Shown here one piece after another: positions 8,593-17,402 of a stretch of DNA of 64,000 bases. The stretch is from positions 8,064,546-8,128,545 of the forward strand of contig NZ_CP032157.1 of the NCBI RefSeq assembly GCF_003555545.1. The letters run 5' to 3'. The DNA comes from Paraflavitalea soli. Lineage in GTDB: Bacteria > Bacteroidota > Bacteroidia > Chitinophagales > Chitinophagaceae. Positions within the stretch are counted from its first letter, which is position 1; each line of letters opens with the position of its first letter. Made by a program: the position numbers and the translations under genes. The notes below the pieces were generated by a model. That model was not told the DNA's origin. It did no database searches and saw only the letters and a program-made list of their open reading frames with translations.

Positions 8593-9305
8593 GTACCATT
8601 ACCTGCCTGATAGTGGATGACGAGCCCAATGCCGTGCAATTGCTGGAAGATTATATCCGCAAAGTGCCTTTCCTGCAATTGAAGGCCAGGTGCTACGATG
8701 CTTTTGAAGTGTTGGAATTCCTCAAGTCCGATAAGGTGCAGCTGATCTTTATGGATATCAATATGCCTCAGTTGTCGGGCATGGACCTGGCCGCTCTACT
8801 GCCCAAAGACCAGCACATCATCTTTAGCACTGCCTATGCCAATTATGCTTTAGAGGGATATGAATACAATGCCGTGGATTACCTGCTGAAGCCCGTTACT
8901 TTCAAACGTTTTATGCAGGCTGTTACCAAGGCGCAATCCTTGTTTACCCAACCCCGGCAGGAAGCAGTCATCAGAGAAGCACCTGCTGCTCCGGAATATA
9001 TCTTTGTGAAATCAGGCAAGCAGCTCATCAAGGTGGAATATGACAAGGTGTTGTACCTCGAAGCCCTCAAAGAATACGTAAATATTGTAACCAGCGATAA
9101 CAAGATGATGGTCTACAAGCGCATGAAAGAACTGGAAGAACAATTGCCGGCTAATTTCATCCGTATCCACAATTCCTATATTGTCAATATCGACCACATT
9201 CAGCATATTGCCGATAACCAGGTGGTCATCGGTAAAATGAAATTGCCTGTCAGCGCCTCTTACCGCGACGCATTCTTACAACTGGTAAATAAACGGCTAC
9301 TGTAA
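8589..9305 (+). CDS. LytTR-family response regulator (pair 1)
   Basis: 238 residues starting with GTG inside the stop of the kinase gene (GTGA overlap), indicating translational coupling. Receiver domain at residues 1-120 with acidic pocket DDE (10-12), phospho-accepting Asp 56 in IFMDINMP and the conserved Lys in DYLLKPV. A LytTR DNA-binding domain follows (about 138-238): FVKSGKQLIKVEYDKVLYLE, YKRMKELEEQLP, FIRIHNSYIVN. LytTR regulators bind imperfect direct repeats; the target genes here are unknown. Very similar to the second regulator at 12160, so the pairs are duplicates. Confidence 0.95.
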   Translation: MSTITCLIVDDEPNAVQLLEDYIRKVPFLQLKARCYDAFEVLEFLKSDKVQLIFMDINMPQLSGMDLAALLPKDQHIIFSTAYANYALEGYEYNAVDYLLKPVTFKRFMQAVTKAQSLFTQPRQEAVIREAPAAPEYIFVKSGKQLIKVEYDKVLYLEALKEYVNIVTSDNKMMVYKRMKELEEQLPANFIRIHNSYIVNIDHIQHIADNQVVIGKMKLPVSASYRDAFLQLVNKRLL

Positions 9306-9395
9306 GAGAAGCTGCTAGCTTTTAGGTATTAGCAGTTAGCCAAACCCAATCGCGAAAGGCTAAAACCTAACTCCTAAAAGCTAACAGCTATTCCT
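9306..9395. repeat. Intergenic TAGCTTTTAGG word repeat with hairpin
   Basis: Starts just after the LytTR stop and ends at the convergent neighbour. TAGCTTTTAGG (9316-9326) pairs perfectly with CCTAAAAGCTA (9373-9383), with additional TTAGC/GCTAA words between. Same family as 6482-6640. Confidence 0.65.
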
Positions 9396-9402
9396 TCATG
9401 GC

Positions 9403-9828
9403 TTACTTGTTCTGCCGGGAGAAGATCTTGCTCACGATCTTCCATTCCCCGTTTACCTTCAGCAGGTTCATATAATCATTCATGATCACCTGCGCAGTTT
9501 CGATCCTGATCTTGGCCTGTGCGGCATTACCTTCTATATTCAGACTGATGATCTCTATTTTCCGGTCCGTTTTGGTGGTATTGCTTTTTACCCGGGCTAT
9601 GAACTCTGCGATCGGTACATCTTTAAACTCTCCGCTCTGGTAATCGATGTACTTCATAGTTGCCGATGGATGAAACGCTTTCTCCAGGCGGTTGCCATCT
9701 CCGCTCATATAGTTTTCGAGACAGGTTCGTACTGCGGCCTCCTCAGTACTTGTTTGTGCCAGCATGGTAGTGGGTTGAGTGAATAATAAGGCGCTTATCA
9801 TCAATAGCGTAGTGAATAAACATTTCAT
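9403..9828 (-). CDS. Secreted NTF2-like (putative lumazine-binding type) protein
   Basis: 141 residues. Signal peptide (cleavage near TTMLAQ, residue 25), then a single cone-shaped NTF2-like domain: TEEAAVRTCLENYMSGDGNRLEKAFHPSA is the typical first helix and turn, and MNLLKVNGEWKIVSKIF the closing strand pair. This layout fits the putative lumazine-binding subgroup of the NTF2 clan found in many Bacteroidota; catalytic activity cannot be told. It starts 11 bp downstream of the aminotransferase stop on the same strand, so the two form an operon and may share a periplasmic job. Confidence 0.8.
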   Translation of the reverse strand: MKCLFTTLLMISALLFTQPTTMLAQTSTEEAAVRTCLENYMSGDGNRLEKAFHPSATMKYIDYQSGEFKDVPIAEFIARVKSNTTKTDRKIEIISLNIEGNAAQAKIRIETAQVIMNDYMNLLKVNGEWKIVSKIFSRQNK

Positions 9829-9839
9829 GGTGCGTGGTA

Positions 9840-10952
9840 TTAAGTGGTGAAAGTTTTACGGAGTGTTGTAACGAACGCCAGCATATCGTCCTGCGTACCG
9901 ATGCTGATCCTGGCCCATTTGCCTTTTTCTTCTACGATACGGCCTACACGGATATTGTTGTTGGCCAGCGCCTTCAGGAAATCCCCTTTGTCTTGCTGCA
10001 GCGAATAATAGAGGAAATTGGTATAGGAAGGGATGAAGGGCAGTCCGGCCGCTTTGAGCGCTTCCGCCGTATAGCCACGCACTGCCGCATTGTTCTTTTT
10101 CGAGGTCAGCAGAAAGTCTTTATCATCCAGCGATGCCAGCGCGCCGGCTACCGACACCGCACTGGGGCCTGCATTCGCCCAGGGTTGCAGCGCGGTAAGC
10201 TGCTGGATGAGATCGGGGTGCGCCAGCGCATACCCGATGCGGGCGCCTGCCATGCCGTGTATCTTGGAAAAGGTTTTGGCGATCACCAGTCGCTTGTTAC
10301 TGGCCAGTAGGGGTGCCAGAGAGGGCTCTTCTGTATATTCCAGGTAGGCCTCATCCAATAATACCAGGGCCTTTTGAGAAGCTGCTATAATGAAGCTGCT
10401 GAGGCGATCGGCAGCTACGATCGTACCCGTAGGGTTGTTGGGATTGCATACGTATACCAGCCTGGTATCGGGCGTGATCTTGCTCAGCATGGCGGGCAGG
10501 TCATGTTCCTTGCCGGCTGTCAGCGGCACTTCAATGACCTGCATGCCCTGTTGTTGCGCCACCGTCCACCACAGGTTGAAGGTGGGTGTGGCGCTGATCA
10601 TATTGCCGGGTTGCAAAGCAGCAAAGCTGGCTACCAGTCCCAGTATCTCCGAAGAGCCGGCGCCCATCAGCACATGGTCTTTGCTCAGTTGGTATTGCTG
10701 ACCGATCTTTTCACGCAGCGTGGTCGTCTGTTCCCAGGGATAGCGGTTGGAACCTGCAATGGCAGCCGCCATAGCAGTACGTGCGAGAGGCGAAGGGCCG
10801 TAAGGATTTTCATTGGCATGTAACCGGATAGAGACAGCCGGTGGCGGGTAGATCATCTTCTCGCCGTGAAACAGCGAAGGAATAAAGCCGGTGGCAGCAA
10901 GCGCCATCGAGGTTTGCTTCAGCCATTCGCGGCGGGCAATTGCATTTTTCAT
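9840..10952 (-). CDS. Tat-exported HisC-like PLP aminotransferase
   Basis: 370 residues from the Met of MKNAIARREWLKQTSMALAA, a twin-arginine signal (RREWLK) with hydrophobic stretch, so the folded PLP enzyme is probably moved to the periplasm. The rest is a fold-type I aminotransferase closest in motifs to histidinol-phosphate aminotransferase: NENPYGPSP, GAGSSEILGLV, CNPNNPTGT, LLDEAYLEY and the PLP-lysine motif TFSKIHGMAGARIGYA (Lys 230). No other his gene is nearby, so true HisC function is doubtful. The enzyme is followed by a secreted NTF2-like protein. An upstream Met at 11006 would bury the Tat signal and is rejected. Confidence 0.88.
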   Translation of the reverse strand: MKNAIARREWLKQTSMALAATGFIPSLFHGEKMIYPPPAVSIRLHANENPYGPSPLARTAMAAAIAGSNRYPWEQTTTLREKIGQQYQLSKDHVLMGAGSSEILGLVASFAALQPGNMISATPTFNLWWTVAQQQGMQVIEVPLTAGKEHDLPAMLSKITPDTRLVYVCNPNNPTGTIVAADRLSSFIIAASQKALVLLDEAYLEYTEEPSLAPLLASNKRLVIAKTFSKIHGMAGARIGYALAHPDLIQQLTALQPWANAGPSAVSVAGALASLDDKDFLLTSKKNNAAVRGYTAEALKAAGLPFIPSYTNFLYYSLQQDKGDFLKALANNNIRVGRIVEEKGKWARISIGTQDDMLAFVTTLRKTFTT

Positions 10953-10970
10953 ACTAACAGTTTTGGACAA

Positions 10971-11003
10971 CAATATTAATCCCGTCACCTGCCCGTACAA
11001 AAA
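10971..11003 (-). promoter_or_regulatory. Putative promoter of the Tat aminotransferase operon
   Basis: On the minus strand TTTTTG (11003-10998), a 19-bp spacer and TAATATTG (10978-10971) match the Bacteroidota TTTG-N19-TAnnTTTG pattern with one mismatch in the -7 box. It ends 18 bp before the ATG at 10952, which supports that start. Confidence 0.5.
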
Positions 11004-11131
11004 CACTTCGCTGGCCCGCTTTCTTTTTTCGACCTTTCGGGCACCTGCTTAACCGTCGAAAATAACCGGCTTACTGTCGAAGCAGTGGGTGGTAATAAGC
11101 TTGTTTCCGGCAATTTGCGTATTTTGACACC

Positions 11132-12163
11132 ATGACTGTGCCATCAGTAGATACGATGTTACGCAAGAAACTGCTGCGCATCCAGGCAGCCGTGTGGGGA
11201 TTCTTTTATATCTTCCTCGTACTGTATTCCATACAGAAATGGGAGAAACCTGTGTATGGTATCCTATCTGTAACAGTTGCCACCCTTACTTACATGGTTG
11301 CTGTATATGGCAATGCCTCCTGGCTGATACCCCGGTTTTACCAGGCCAACCGCAAAACACAGTACTTCCTTTATGCCACCCTTTTCCTGGGAGCACTGGT
11401 AATTATCAGGATGTATGCAGAACAGCAGGTGTTGCTACCCATGCATGCTGCCTTTTATTCCATGGGTTTGCCGCATTTTTCCTTCGTCTTCATCACCAAC
11501 TTCCTGGCCTTTATGTTTGGTGCCCTGCTGCGCATTTCAATTGATTATATCCACCTGCTGCGTAAGCAGGAGGAAATGCGCAACCAGCAACTGGCTGCTG
11601 AGCTCAACCTGTTGAAAGCACAGGTACAGCCCCATTTCCTGTTCAATACCCTCAACAATATCTACTACCTCGCTTATACTAAAAATGAGCGTACGGCAGA
11701 AGTGGTGGCCCGCCTCTCCGATATCATGCGCTATTTTGTTGACGAAGCACCCAAAGAAAGAGTGCCCTTGCTCACCGAAATAGATTTCCTCGAAAACTAT
11801 ATGGAACTGGAACAGATACGGATGCTGCACCAGGCGGCCATCGTATTTGACAGGGATGCTATCAATGATTCCCTCATCATTCCCCCTATGCTGATGATCC
11901 CCCTGGTGGAGAATATCTTCAAACATGGCGTCGATAAATCAGTGGCGCAAAATGACGTGGTGATCAGGTTGGAGCAACAGGATGGTTACCTGCATTTTAT
12001 TACCAGCAACAGCCATTACAACCACGAAAAAAATGGAAAAGGCGGACTGGGCCTCACCAATCTGCGCAAGCGGTTGACATTATTATACGGAAATGATTTT
12101 ACTTTGACTACAGAAAAGACCGATCAATGCTTTACAGCCACCCTCAAATTTCCTGTAGCATGA
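11132..12163 (+). CDS. LytS/YehU-type sensor histidine kinase (pair 2)
   Basis: 343 residues with the same build as the kinase at 7552: four membrane helices in the first 140 residues, a linker QEEMRNQQLAAELNLLKAQ, H-box QVQPHFLFNTLNNIYYLA (His 168), N-box LVENIFKHGVDKS and a terminal GGLGLTNLRKRLTLLYG. The cytoplasmic halves of the two kinases are nearly identical in the motif regions while the membrane sensors differ, which suggests duplication followed by sensor divergence. ATG overlaps with the downstream regulator (ATGA). A near-consensus TATTTTG lies 5 bp upstream of the ATG. Divergent from the aminotransferase. Confidence 0.93.
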   Translation: MTVPSVDTMLRKKLLRIQAAVWGFFYIFLVLYSIQKWEKPVYGILSVTVATLTYMVAVYGNASWLIPRFYQANRKTQYFLYATLFLGALVIIRMYAEQQVLLPMHAAFYSMGLPHFSFVFITNFLAFMFGALLRISIDYIHLLRKQEEMRNQQLAAELNLLKAQVQPHFLFNTLNNIYYLAYTKNERTAEVVARLSDIMRYFVDEAPKERVPLLTEIDFLENYMELEQIRMLHQAAIVFDRDAINDSLIIPPMLMIPLVENIFKHGVDKSVAQNDVVIRLEQQDGYLHFITSNSHYNHEKNGKGGLGLTNLRKRLTLLYGNDFTLTTEKTDQCFTATLKFPVA

Positions 12164-12864
12164 CGATAAACTGCCTGGTCATAGATGATGAACCGTATGC
12201 TGTAAACCTGTTGGAAGAATACATCAGCCAGGTTCCTTACCTGCAACTCCTGCACAAATGCTACAATGCACTGGAAGCACTCAACTACCTGAAGCAGGTG
12301 CGGCCTGACCTTATTTTCCTCGATATCAATATGCCCCACCTGTCGGGCATGCAGCTGGCCACCCTGCTGCCTGCCGATCAGCCTTTTATTTTTACCACCG
12401 CCTATTCCGAATTTGCCGTAGACAGCTATGAAAAGAATGCGATCGACTACCTGCTCAAGCCCATCACCTTCGAGCGGTTCCTGATGGCCATTAATAAAGT
12501 GGCTAAGCTGAGTACCACCCCTGCGGGACAGCCTATTACTACGCCGGGCGCGCAGAAGTTATTTCTCAAAACAGGCAAAGCCATTGTTCAACTGGAATAC
12601 GACGATGTATTGTTGGTGGAAGGGCTCAAGGACTATGTTGTATTCCATACCAAAGAGGCTAAGCACGTAGTGTACAAGCGTATGAAAGACCTGGAAGAAA
12701 CATTGCCCGCCAATTTCTCCCGCGTGCATTTATCCTACATCGTTAACCGCGATCATATACGCAGAATTGAGGACAACCATGTACACATTGGTACAGAGCG
12801 CATCCCCGTAAGTGAAAAATACCGCGAAGTATTCCTGTCACGCATCAACAAAGGACTCCTGTAA
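12160..12864 (+). CDS. LytTR-family response regulator (pair 2)
   Basis: 234 residues from MTINCLVIDDEP. I use this ATG because it overlaps the kinase stop as ATGA; a longer start inside the kinase gene is not needed. Receiver with DDE at 9-11, phospho-accepting Asp 55 in IFLDINMP and Lys in DYLLKPI. A LytTR domain spans about 132-234 (FLKTGKAIVQLEYDDVLLVE, FSRVHLSYIVNRDHIRRIE). Close paralogue of the regulator at 8589, so crosstalk between the two pairs is possible. Confidence 0.95.
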   Translation: MTINCLVIDDEPYAVNLLEEYISQVPYLQLLHKCYNALEALNYLKQVRPDLIFLDINMPHLSGMQLATLLPADQPFIFTTAYSEFAVDSYEKNAIDYLLKPITFERFLMAINKVAKLSTTPAGQPITTPGAQKLFLKTGKAIVQLEYDDVLLVEGLKDYVVFHTKEAKHVVYKRMKDLEETLPANFSRVHLSYIVNRDHIRRIEDNHVHIGTERIPVSEKYREVFLSRINKGLL

Positions 12865-12876
12865 AGAGCGGCTTAT

Positions 12877-12894
12877 AAACCTGACAGGTTTTTA
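12877..12894. terminator. Weak bidirectional hairpin after the LytTR operon
   Basis: AAACC-TGACA-GGTTT followed by TTA, 12 bp after the regulator stop and next to the convergent monooxygenase-like gene end. Only five base pairs, so a weak call. Confidence 0.35.
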
Positions 12895-12895
12895 T

Positions 12896-13210
12896 TCAAT
12901 GATCCGGCACAAATCCATAAGTGTCACAATGCATCACCTGTGGTTCAAATTCCAGCAGGTATTGCTTATCCTCGTCATAGTACCTGGCTTTTTCAATCTG
13001 CTCACCGGCAAAAGCCTTGATGCTATCGTAGTTGTCCCACCATGATACCGTCCAGATATGCGTAATATCGCCTTCTGTGCGTTGCCAGATCTGTGCACCG
13101 AGGTTGCCCGGTGTGGCCAGGTAATCCGGTATGCCCGTATCAATTACATATTGCCTGTAAACAGCTGCATGTTCCGTTTGTGTGCGGCCATGCCAAATGC
13201 GGGTGATCAT
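12896..13210 (-). CDS. Antibiotic-biosynthesis-monooxygenase-like (ABM/dimeric alpha-beta barrel) protein
   Basis: 104 residues. Starts MITRIWHGRTQ and holds AAVYRQYVIDTGIPDYLATPGN, GDITHIWTVSWWDNYDSIKAFAG, and KARYYDEDKQYLLEFEPQV, which is the dimeric ferredoxin-like ABM fold with the buried aromatic residues usual for this group. Members include small monooxygenases and stress-response dimers; no cofactor residues define a reaction. Its ATG overlaps the stop of the DMT transporter gene (ATGA), so it is translationally coupled to the transporter. Function inferred only at fold level. Confidence 0.82.
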   Translation of the reverse strand: MITRIWHGRTQTEHAAVYRQYVIDTGIPDYLATPGNLGAQIWQRTEGDITHIWTVSWWDNYDSIKAFAGEQIEKARYYDEDKQYLLEFEPQVMHCDTYGFVPDH

Positions 13211-14154
13211 ATCAGTGTAGATTTAGATTGTTTTACTTTTTTATCCGATGTAGCTGCCTGCTGCGGCATATTCACCAGCAATACACCGCTTAGGATGACT
13301 ACCAGCGCAATCACCTGTATATGACTCACCGGTTCACTGGCTATCCATGCGCCCAGCAATAAAGCCACTACCGGATTCACATATTCATAGGTGCTTACCT
13401 GCGCCGCTGGTCTTATGGTCAATAAAAATAGGTAAGATTGATAGGCTACGATAGAGCCCATCACGATGAGGTATATCAACGCCAGCCAGGAATTGACAGA
13501 CACCTCCTTCCATACGATGGAATGGTGGTCTCCGGCCATCAGGCTTACAATGCCGGTGAATACCCCGGCCGCCAATAGCTGAATACCGGCATTCACCAAC
13601 AGGCTGTTGCCTGCCGGCCGGTACTTGGAACAGAGCGAACCAATGGTCCAGCCGATACCTCCTGCAATAATCACCAGGATACTGGCGAGGTATTTACCGG
13701 TCCCGCCGCTGACAGCAGCGCTGGGGCCAAACCCAAACAGGATGGCCACACCGGCAAAACCGATCAGCAACCCCACAATGATCCTTTTATTGGAGAAATA
13801 ATAGCCCCATTGTTTTCTGTCCAGTAGTACAAACCAAAAGGGAAGAGAACTCACAATGATCGCGGCCAGACTGCTGGGCAAATACTGCTCCGCCCAGGTT
13901 ACCGATACTGTGCCGCCAAACAACATGAGGATACCATACAGCATATTTTTCCCGATTACCTTGCTGTCGGGCATCGGTTGTTTTTTCCAAACACACCATC
14001 CCACTAACAATAGGCCGGCGGTGAGGAAGCGCAGCGCCGACATCAGAAAAGGGGGGATATCTTTAATTGCCACCTGGATAGCCAGGTAGGTAGAGCCCCA
14101 TATGATATAAATAGCGGCAAATGCCAGTATTACAGTCCATTGAGTACGTTTCAT
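13207..14154 (-). CDS. DMT-superfamily (EamA) transporter
   Basis: 315 residues with ten hydrophobic helices in two EamA repeats. The first repeat begins AIYIIWGSTYLAIQVAIKDIPPFLMSALRF (the hallmark opening of EamA proteins); the second starts near GGIGWTIGSLCSKY and closes with VSTYEYVNPVVALLLGAWIASEPVSHIQ. Inner-membrane exporter, in this family often for amino acids or metabolites; the substrate is not predictable. It is first in a two-gene operon with the ABM-like protein. Confidence 0.92.
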   Translation of the reverse strand: MKRTQWTVILAFAAIYIIWGSTYLAIQVAIKDIPPFLMSALRFLTAGLLLVGWCVWKKQPMPDSKVIGKNMLYGILMLFGGTVSVTWAEQYLPSSLAAIIVSSLPFWFVLLDRKQWGYYFSNKRIIVGLLIGFAGVAILFGFGPSAAVSGGTGKYLASILVIIAGGIGWTIGSLCSKYRPAGNSLLVNAGIQLLAAGVFTGIVSLMAGDHHSIVWKEVSVNSWLALIYLIVMGSIVAYQSYLFLLTIRPAAQVSTYEYVNPVVALLLGAWIASEPVSHIQVIALVVILSGVLLVNMPQQAATSDKKVKQSKSTLI

Positions 14155-14299
14155 GCTATACTTTTTTTCTGTCCTGGTACAGGAATGCTATTGCAATACC
14201 TGTTCCATCAGCCAGCCGGAGTACAGCGACTACTGTTGTATTGACTTTATGCAAACCGGATTTTTTGAATACCGCAGTTTCAGAAGGGTGGAGGAAGCC

Positions 14300-14423
14300 C
14301 CTCCGCTTATCGAAAGCAAGCTACGAGCAACGAGATCGAGCCTCGAGCTGATGCAGCGAAGAACCAGGTTTACAGCACAAAAGTGTTTTTTGCTCGCAGC
14401 TCGCCGCTCATAGCTCGCCGCTG
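14300..14423. repeat. Intergenic GCTCG / CGAGC word repeat
   Basis: 124 bp between the DMT gene start and the PKD gene end. Words GAGCAACGAG, GAGCCTCGAGC, GCTCGCAGCTCG and GCTCGCCGCT occur in both orientations, giving several possible stems, and the last copy reaches to the stop of the PKD gene. A related copy is at 19069-19120. Confidence 0.6.
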
Positions 14424-14425
14424 TT

Positions 14426-17035
14426 TTACCTTACCAGCGTTACAGTCCCTTTTTGCGTATAAACCGTGCCGGTATAATCTGTAGCTCTTACTGCCCAGAC
14501 ATAGATGCCGGCCGACTGCGCTTTGCCGCCAATCGTTCCATCCCAGCCATTGGCGCCGGAAGTGGTGCTATACACCAGCTGCCCCCAGCGGTTGTAGACA
14601 TTGAAATATTCTACGTTTTGCATGCCCGCTGCTACAAACCGGAACACATCATTGTTCCGGTCACCGTTGGGCGAGAAGGCACTGGGCACAAAAATAGAAG
14701 GCCGTGTTTTAAAGACCTTTACCTGTACAAAGGCAGAGTCAACACAATTGGCTTCGTTGTAGACCATTACCTTATAATTGATGCCATTGGAGGGGGTAAA
14801 ATGCGTGACGATGGGATTGGGAATATCCGTAGCCGAAAGACCTTCGCCGGGACTCCAGTTGTACCGTACCCCGCCACTGGCTTTTAGTTGAAGCGGTTGC
14901 CCGATCACAGCCGCCGTATCATGACCGGCAAATGCAAGGATATCGGGCAATACCGTTACCAGCACAGAATCCAGGCCGGCTTTGGGACAGCCCCTGTTAT
15001 CATAGGCAGCCAGGATGTAATTGGTAGTGCCGGGAGGTTTGGCCACCGGGTTAAGAATGGTGCTATTGCTCAGGCTGGCGATAGGTGACCACTGCACTGT
15101 TTTACCATCTGTGCTGCCATTCAATTGAACCGCTGCGTCATAACAGATCATCACATCGGGGCCCGCATTGGCCAGCGGGTAGGGTACCGTAGTGACCGCT
15201 ACATCTCCCAGCGCAGAGCAGCTGCCAATAAAAGCGGTCACCTTATACAGCGTATTGAAGGTGGTGGTAGCTGTGGGGAAGGCGATATAGGGATTGGGCA
15301 TCTGCTGTGCCGGTGTCCATTCATAACGCAGGCCATCAGACTCAAGGTGCAACAAGATGGCATCTCCCTGGCAAATGATCGTATCGTCCATAACCCGTAG
15401 CGTTACATGGTCTACCACACGCACCTTCACTGAATCACGGTTGAGGCAGCCGTTGTCATCAAGGTTCACATAGTAATGCATGGTGGATGTGGGAGAGACC
15501 GTAGGCGTGGCTGAATTGGCGTTGATAATATTCACGCCGGGTGTCCAGCTGAATACACCGCTCCCCGAAGCCTTTAACTGTACCGCATCCGGGATACAGA
15601 TCAGCGTGTCACGAAAGGCCAGCGTGATGGGAGGTTTGTCTACGATCTGTACCGGCTTCACCAGCGTATCGATACACCCTTTCGTATTCGTGACGATCAG
15701 TTGCACATTTTTCAGTCCCAGCGAGGAATACGTATACGTGGGGTGTTGATCTGTAGCAGTGGCCGTAGGATCGCCGGGTTGTCCAAAATCCCAGTGCCAC
15801 CCATCCACCAGCCCATACCTTGTACTGGTGGCATCCGTAAACTTCGTGGGTTTATTGACACAAATGCCGGCGAAGCTAAACGCGGGTACAAATCCTGGAT
15901 ATACCCTGGCGAGGGTGGTGGAAGAGTCTGCACATTGACCATTCCGGTTGATCACCAGTTTCACCTGGTAGGTGCCCGTGTCGGCAAAAGTAAAAGAAGG
16001 GGTGGGTGCTGCCGAGGTGTAGATCGTTGTTCCCCCGGTGGTGGCGATCTCCCAGTTATAACTATTGATCAATGGGCTGTTGGAGAAATTGACCAGGTTG
16101 ATCGTCTGCGTATTATCACACAGCATATACCCGGGCGGCAGTGAGGCCGCAGCTACATTACAGGAAGTGATCTTTATTTGCAGGTCTTTGCGTTGTATGG
16201 CGATCACCTTGTGATCACGTATTTCCTGCACACACACCGTTACTACATATGTGCCTTCCGGTGGCGCGATGCCCGTGATCATGCCCGTAGAGGAATTGAT
16301 CTTTACTTTATTGCCCAGCGGGGAGCCCCCATTATAACCATTGCCGTAGGGCACTGAATAGTAGGGTGGGGGATTGGGTGGGGTAGCATTACCGCCTCCG
16401 CCAATAGAGCCGCCTACATAAGCTTCGCAAAATGAATAGAATAACTCATCATCGTCTCCATCCGAAGCAGCGAAGCTGTACGAAAAAGTATTGTTGGCAC
16501 AAACAACCACCATGTCGCTGCCTGTAAAACGGGCGCTGTGGTTTTTGGGCCCATCAGGATGGGCATTCGTGCCGGGAATTTCACCACAGTAGGTGGCCCC
16601 CACATTGCTGTAGCCGCTTGTCAGGTTACTGATGCCATTAACCCGGTAGTTCACCTGCGTAGATATGACGTATCCATCAGGAGAAGCCGGCAGCGTCACG
16701 TCAAATTCATAATACCCTACGCGGTAACAAACAGCTGGGGGATTGGTAATGCAGGGGCCTGCATCCGTCAGGTTCAGCGTTTCCTGGTGACTGAGTGGCA
16801 CCGATACATCCTGGATACGGGCGCCGGAAGCTTTGTTGAAAATGCCTATGATACCGGGATTGCTGAATTGCCGGTTGCTGAAGCAATCCATAAAGAGCTT
16901 GACAGTAACGTGATAGCGGAATTGGCCGTTGGCCGAGCTGATAAGCGTATAATAGGTTTCACCGCCGGTGATATGGTCTGCACGGGCGTTAAAAAATGTC
17001 ACAAGGAAGAGAATGGCAAAGTAGCTTCTCCTCAT
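14426..17035 (-). CDS. Large PKD-domain protein with type IX secretion (type B) C-terminal domain
   Basis: 869 residues from MRRSYFAILFLVTFFNARAD (signal peptide); an upstream Met at 17074 adds a polar extension and is not preferred. The N-terminal part (HITGGETYYTL, then Cys-rich beta segments) is typical of large Bacteroidota cell-surface proteins. The centre carries PKD-like beta-sandwich domains, e.g. GTYQVKLVINRNGQC and TYTYSSLGLKNVQLIV, then repeated Ig-like units with LKASGSGVFSWTPG, VQLNGSTDGKTVQWSP and LKASGGVRYNWSPGEG. The final 85 residues (IFVPSAFSPNGDRNNDVF, FNVYNRWGQLVY, WDGTIGGKAQSAGIYVW) are the gliding-motility-associated/CHU C-terminal signal that sends proteins through the type IX system to the surface. 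Probably an adhesin or structural surface protein. Confidence 0.93.
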   Translation of the reverse strand: MRRSYFAILFLVTFFNARADHITGGETYYTLISSANGQFRYHVTVKLFMDCFSNRQFSNPGIIGIFNKASGARIQDVSVPLSHQETLNLTDAGPCITNPPAVCYRVGYYEFDVTLPASPDGYVISTQVNYRVNGISNLTSGYSNVGATYCGEIPGTNAHPDGPKNHSARFTGSDMVVVCANNTFSYSFAASDGDDDELFYSFCEAYVGGSIGGGGNATPPNPPPYYSVPYGNGYNGGSPLGNKVKINSSTGMITGIAPPEGTYVVTVCVQEIRDHKVIAIQRKDLQIKITSCNVAAASLPPGYMLCDNTQTINLVNFSNSPLINSYNWEIATTGGTTIYTSAAPTPSFTFADTGTYQVKLVINRNGQCADSSTTLARVYPGFVPAFSFAGICVNKPTKFTDATSTRYGLVDGWHWDFGQPGDPTATATDQHPTYTYSSLGLKNVQLIVTNTKGCIDTLVKPVQIVDKPPITLAFRDTLICIPDAVQLKASGSGVFSWTPGVNIINANSATPTVSPTSTMHYYVNLDDNGCLNRDSVKVRVVDHVTLRVMDDTIICQGDAILLHLESDGLRYEWTPAQQMPNPYIAFPTATTTFNTLYKVTAFIGSCSALGDVAVTTVPYPLANAGPDVMICYDAAVQLNGSTDGKTVQWSPIASLSNSTILNPVAKPPGTTNYILAAYDNRGCPKAGLDSVLVTVLPDILAFAGHDTAAVIGQPLQLKASGGVRYNWSPGEGLSATDIPNPIVTHFTPSNGINYKVMVYNEANCVDSAFVQVKVFKTRPSIFVPSAFSPNGDRNNDVFRFVAAGMQNVEYFNVYNRWGQLVYSTTSGANGWDGTIGGKAQSAGIYVWAVRATDYTGTVYTQKGTVTLVR

Positions 17036-17177
17036 GCAACAGTTTCCATTGGTATATACAATGGATGGCAGCAATGACTATAGATTTGGTGGGTAAAATC
17101 CTTGCGTGTCTCTTCTACCCTTAATATACGACTTTTTGAAGAGAAGGTTGGCCGGCCCGCAATAAAGTTTTCTAGTG

Positions 17178-17369
17178 TCAGGCTTTACGGGAGAACATAA
17201 AAAGACAGAATAGCAGAACTGCGATCAGGAGGTAAGTACCAGGCTGTGCAAAATTGAAGGTGTAGCCAAACCACCTCGCTCTTTTAGGAACAAGTATCCG
17301 CTTGTCCTCCTTGTTGAAATAGAAGGTATTCCAGCGGTAATGGGTGTTGTCGTCAACCGGGTCTGTCAT
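17178..17369 (-). CDS. Small DUF5808-like membrane protein
   Basis: 63 residues. The first half holds YRWNTFYFNKEDKRILVPKR and GYTFNFAQPGTY, matching the short DUF5808-type motif (W..FYFN..D.R..VPKR...G.T.NFA.P); the second half is one membrane helix (LLIAVLLFCLFMF). Role unknown; the motif is often attached to membrane proteins. It lies 33 bp downstream of the YfcE-type gene on the same strand. Confidence 0.75.
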   Translation of the reverse strand: MTDPVDDNTHYRWNTFYFNKEDKRILVPKRARWFGYTFNFAQPGTYLLIAVLLFCLFMFSRKA

Positions 17370-17402
17370 ACCTTACTAAGGTACGACAAAAATCAAGTGC
17401 CC

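Noticed and set aside
9840-10952. True histidine-pathway hisC
   Set aside because: Tat signal, absence of other his genes and partnership with a secreted NTF2-like gene make a pathway assignment unsafe; only family level is given.
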